Assembly (NCBI GenBank): GCA_002503205.1
Contig: DARE01000062.1
Span: forward strand, 357 to 15,032
From: Thermoplasmatales archaeon UBA447
GTDB lineage: Archaea; Thermoplasmatota; Thermoplasmata; Thermoplasmatales; Thermoplasmataceae
Length of the DNA: 14,676 nucleotides
Direction: 5' to 3'
Positions 13,940 to 14,676 of this stretch are shown piece by piece. The first letter of the stretch is position 1; each line of letters starts with the position of its first letter. The notes under the pieces were generated by a model. That model had not been told where the DNA came from and did no database searches. It saw nothing but the letters and a program-made list of their open reading frames with translations. A program made the translations under genes and the position numbers.

Positions 13940-14676
13940 ATGAAGAACAAAGGAAAAAGATACATAGGTGGATTGGCAGTATTAATGGCTTTAGCCATGG
14001 TTCTGTCTGTTTTTGGTGCAGTACATGTTGGATTGCAAAATCATCCTCATTCGGTAACGTCACCAAAAATTGCCAGTGACATTTCTGTTGATTCATCTGC
14101 CGGGGCAAAAGAAATTGTAACATTCACTGAAAATGGCCTTCCATCAGGCACCCACTGGTCTGTGCAATTTGGAAATCTCTTTGCAAGTTCCAGCAGTTCA
14201 AGTATAACATTCAAGGTTAGCGATGGTAGTTATAGCTATTTCGCGTATTACAGTGGATATTCTGGATATGTATTTCATGGAAACACCATTGTTTCTGGTT
14301 CATCCGTATCAGTATCCCTGGCATTTCATGCCCTAACATTCAGCAATACAGGTGCAACATCCGGATTTGCATGGGAAATAAGTGTGAAGAATGAGACAGG
14401 GTATTCAGACTCATATTATGGAAATAATGACAGCGTTACTTTCTACGTTGCAAACGGTAACTACAGTTATTCTGTAATGTCCGGGAACAGCACAATGTAC
14501 AGCATGTATGAAGTCGCATCAGGTTACAGAGTGGTGTCTGGTAGCAGCATGACTGTTGATTTGAAATTTTACAGGATCAGTGTATCAGAAACTGGATTGC
14601 CTGTTTCACAGACAGGGTATTCATGGTCTGCCAGAATTTCAAACAAAACAGGCTTTAATGTTGAGATTGGAATACC
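13940..14676 (+). CDS. secreted surface protein with FTENGLPSGTxW-type repeats (partial, runs off the end)
   Basis: The frame starts at ATG 13940 and is open to the window edge (245 codons plus two bases), so the C-terminus is missing. Residues 1-30 are a Sec signal peptide (KNKGKRYIGGLAVLMALAMVLSVFGA). At least three beta-rich repeats follow. Repeat 1 starts with VTFTENGLPSGTHWSVQFG (60-78), has a Ser-run and ITFKVSDGSYSYFAYY, and ends with VSVSLAFHALTF. Repeat 2 begins near 134 (SNTGATSGFAWEISV ... VTFYVANGNYSYSV). Repeat 3 begins near 213 (ISVSETGLPVSQTGYSWSARI). This module is common in secreted Thermoplasmata proteins, including thermopsin-like proteases and large surface proteins; which one this is depends on the missing part. 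Asn-X-Ser/Thr sites are frequent. GGAG at 13933-13936 is only 3 bases from the ATG, so initiation may be leaderless. Confidence 0.8.
   Translation, partial: MKNKGKRYIGGLAVLMALAMVLSVFGAVHVGLQNHPHSVTSPKIASDISVDSSAGAKEIVTFTENGLPSGTHWSVQFGNLFASSSSSSITFKVSDGSYSYFAYYSGYSGYVFHGNTIVSGSSVSVSLAFHALTFSNTGATSGFAWEISVKNETGYSDSYYGNNDSVTFYVANGNYSYSVMSGNSTMYSMYEVASGYRVVSGSSMTVDLKFYRISVSETGLPVSQTGYSWSARISNKTGFNVEIGI

Overview
The window looks like a chromosome segment of a Thermoplasmatales-type archaeon. The pointers are archaeal promoter architecture (A/T-rich TATA elements about 25-35 bases before starts, several starts apparently leaderless, GGAGG or GGTGA ribosome sites in front of operon genes), a TrmB-family sugar regulator, a Sulfolobus/Thermoplasma-type GH1 beta-glycosidase, a family-5 solute-binding protein anchored by a C-terminal membrane helix, and a surface protein with the 'FTENGLPSGTxW' repeat common in Thermoplasmata. 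No rRNA, tRNA or CRISPR array was seen. The species assignment is inference.

Layout. 1-69: possible tail of an upstream gene. 154-1126: a TPR-repeat protein split by a frameshift in a CT-dinucleotide tract. 1172-2149: a HEAT-like helical repeat protein with a very acidic tail; the two look like an operon of unknown function. 2351-3532 (minus): a 12-helix MFS permease. 3813-12295: a carbohydrate uptake and hydrolysis locus. The plus strand carries the solute-binding protein and two permeases (DppA/B/C-like). The minus strand carries, in transcription order, a TrmB-like regulator, a GH1 beta-glycosidase and one polypeptide holding both ATPase domains (DppF-like then DppD-like). The two arms converge on a 38-base T-rich gap at 7812-7849. 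12296-12929: 634 bases without an intact gene; it holds foldable sequence and what may be remnants of an IS110-family transposase. 12930-13877 (minus): a regulator with two Lrp-like HTH halves. 13940-end: the start of a secreted repeat-containing surface protein, divergent from the regulator and sharing a 62-base promoter region.

How the genes fit together (inference). The binding protein captures an oligosaccharide outside the cell, the two permeases and the double ATPase import it, the cytoplasmic GH1 enzyme cleaves its beta-glycosidic bond, and the TrmB-like protein senses sugar and controls both arms. Family-5 ABC importers are named for peptides but carry cellobiose and other glycosides in several thermophiles; the adjacent glycosidase and sugar regulator favour a beta-linked sugar here.

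Most noteworthy: the CT-tract frameshift; the fused F-D ATPase; the possible IS110 remnant behind a foldable non-coding stretch (where intact IS110 elements keep their bridge RNA); and the single palindromic TATA that could fire both ways at 13904-13915. No convincing wholly new system was found; the TPR/HEAT pair is the least explained gene set.
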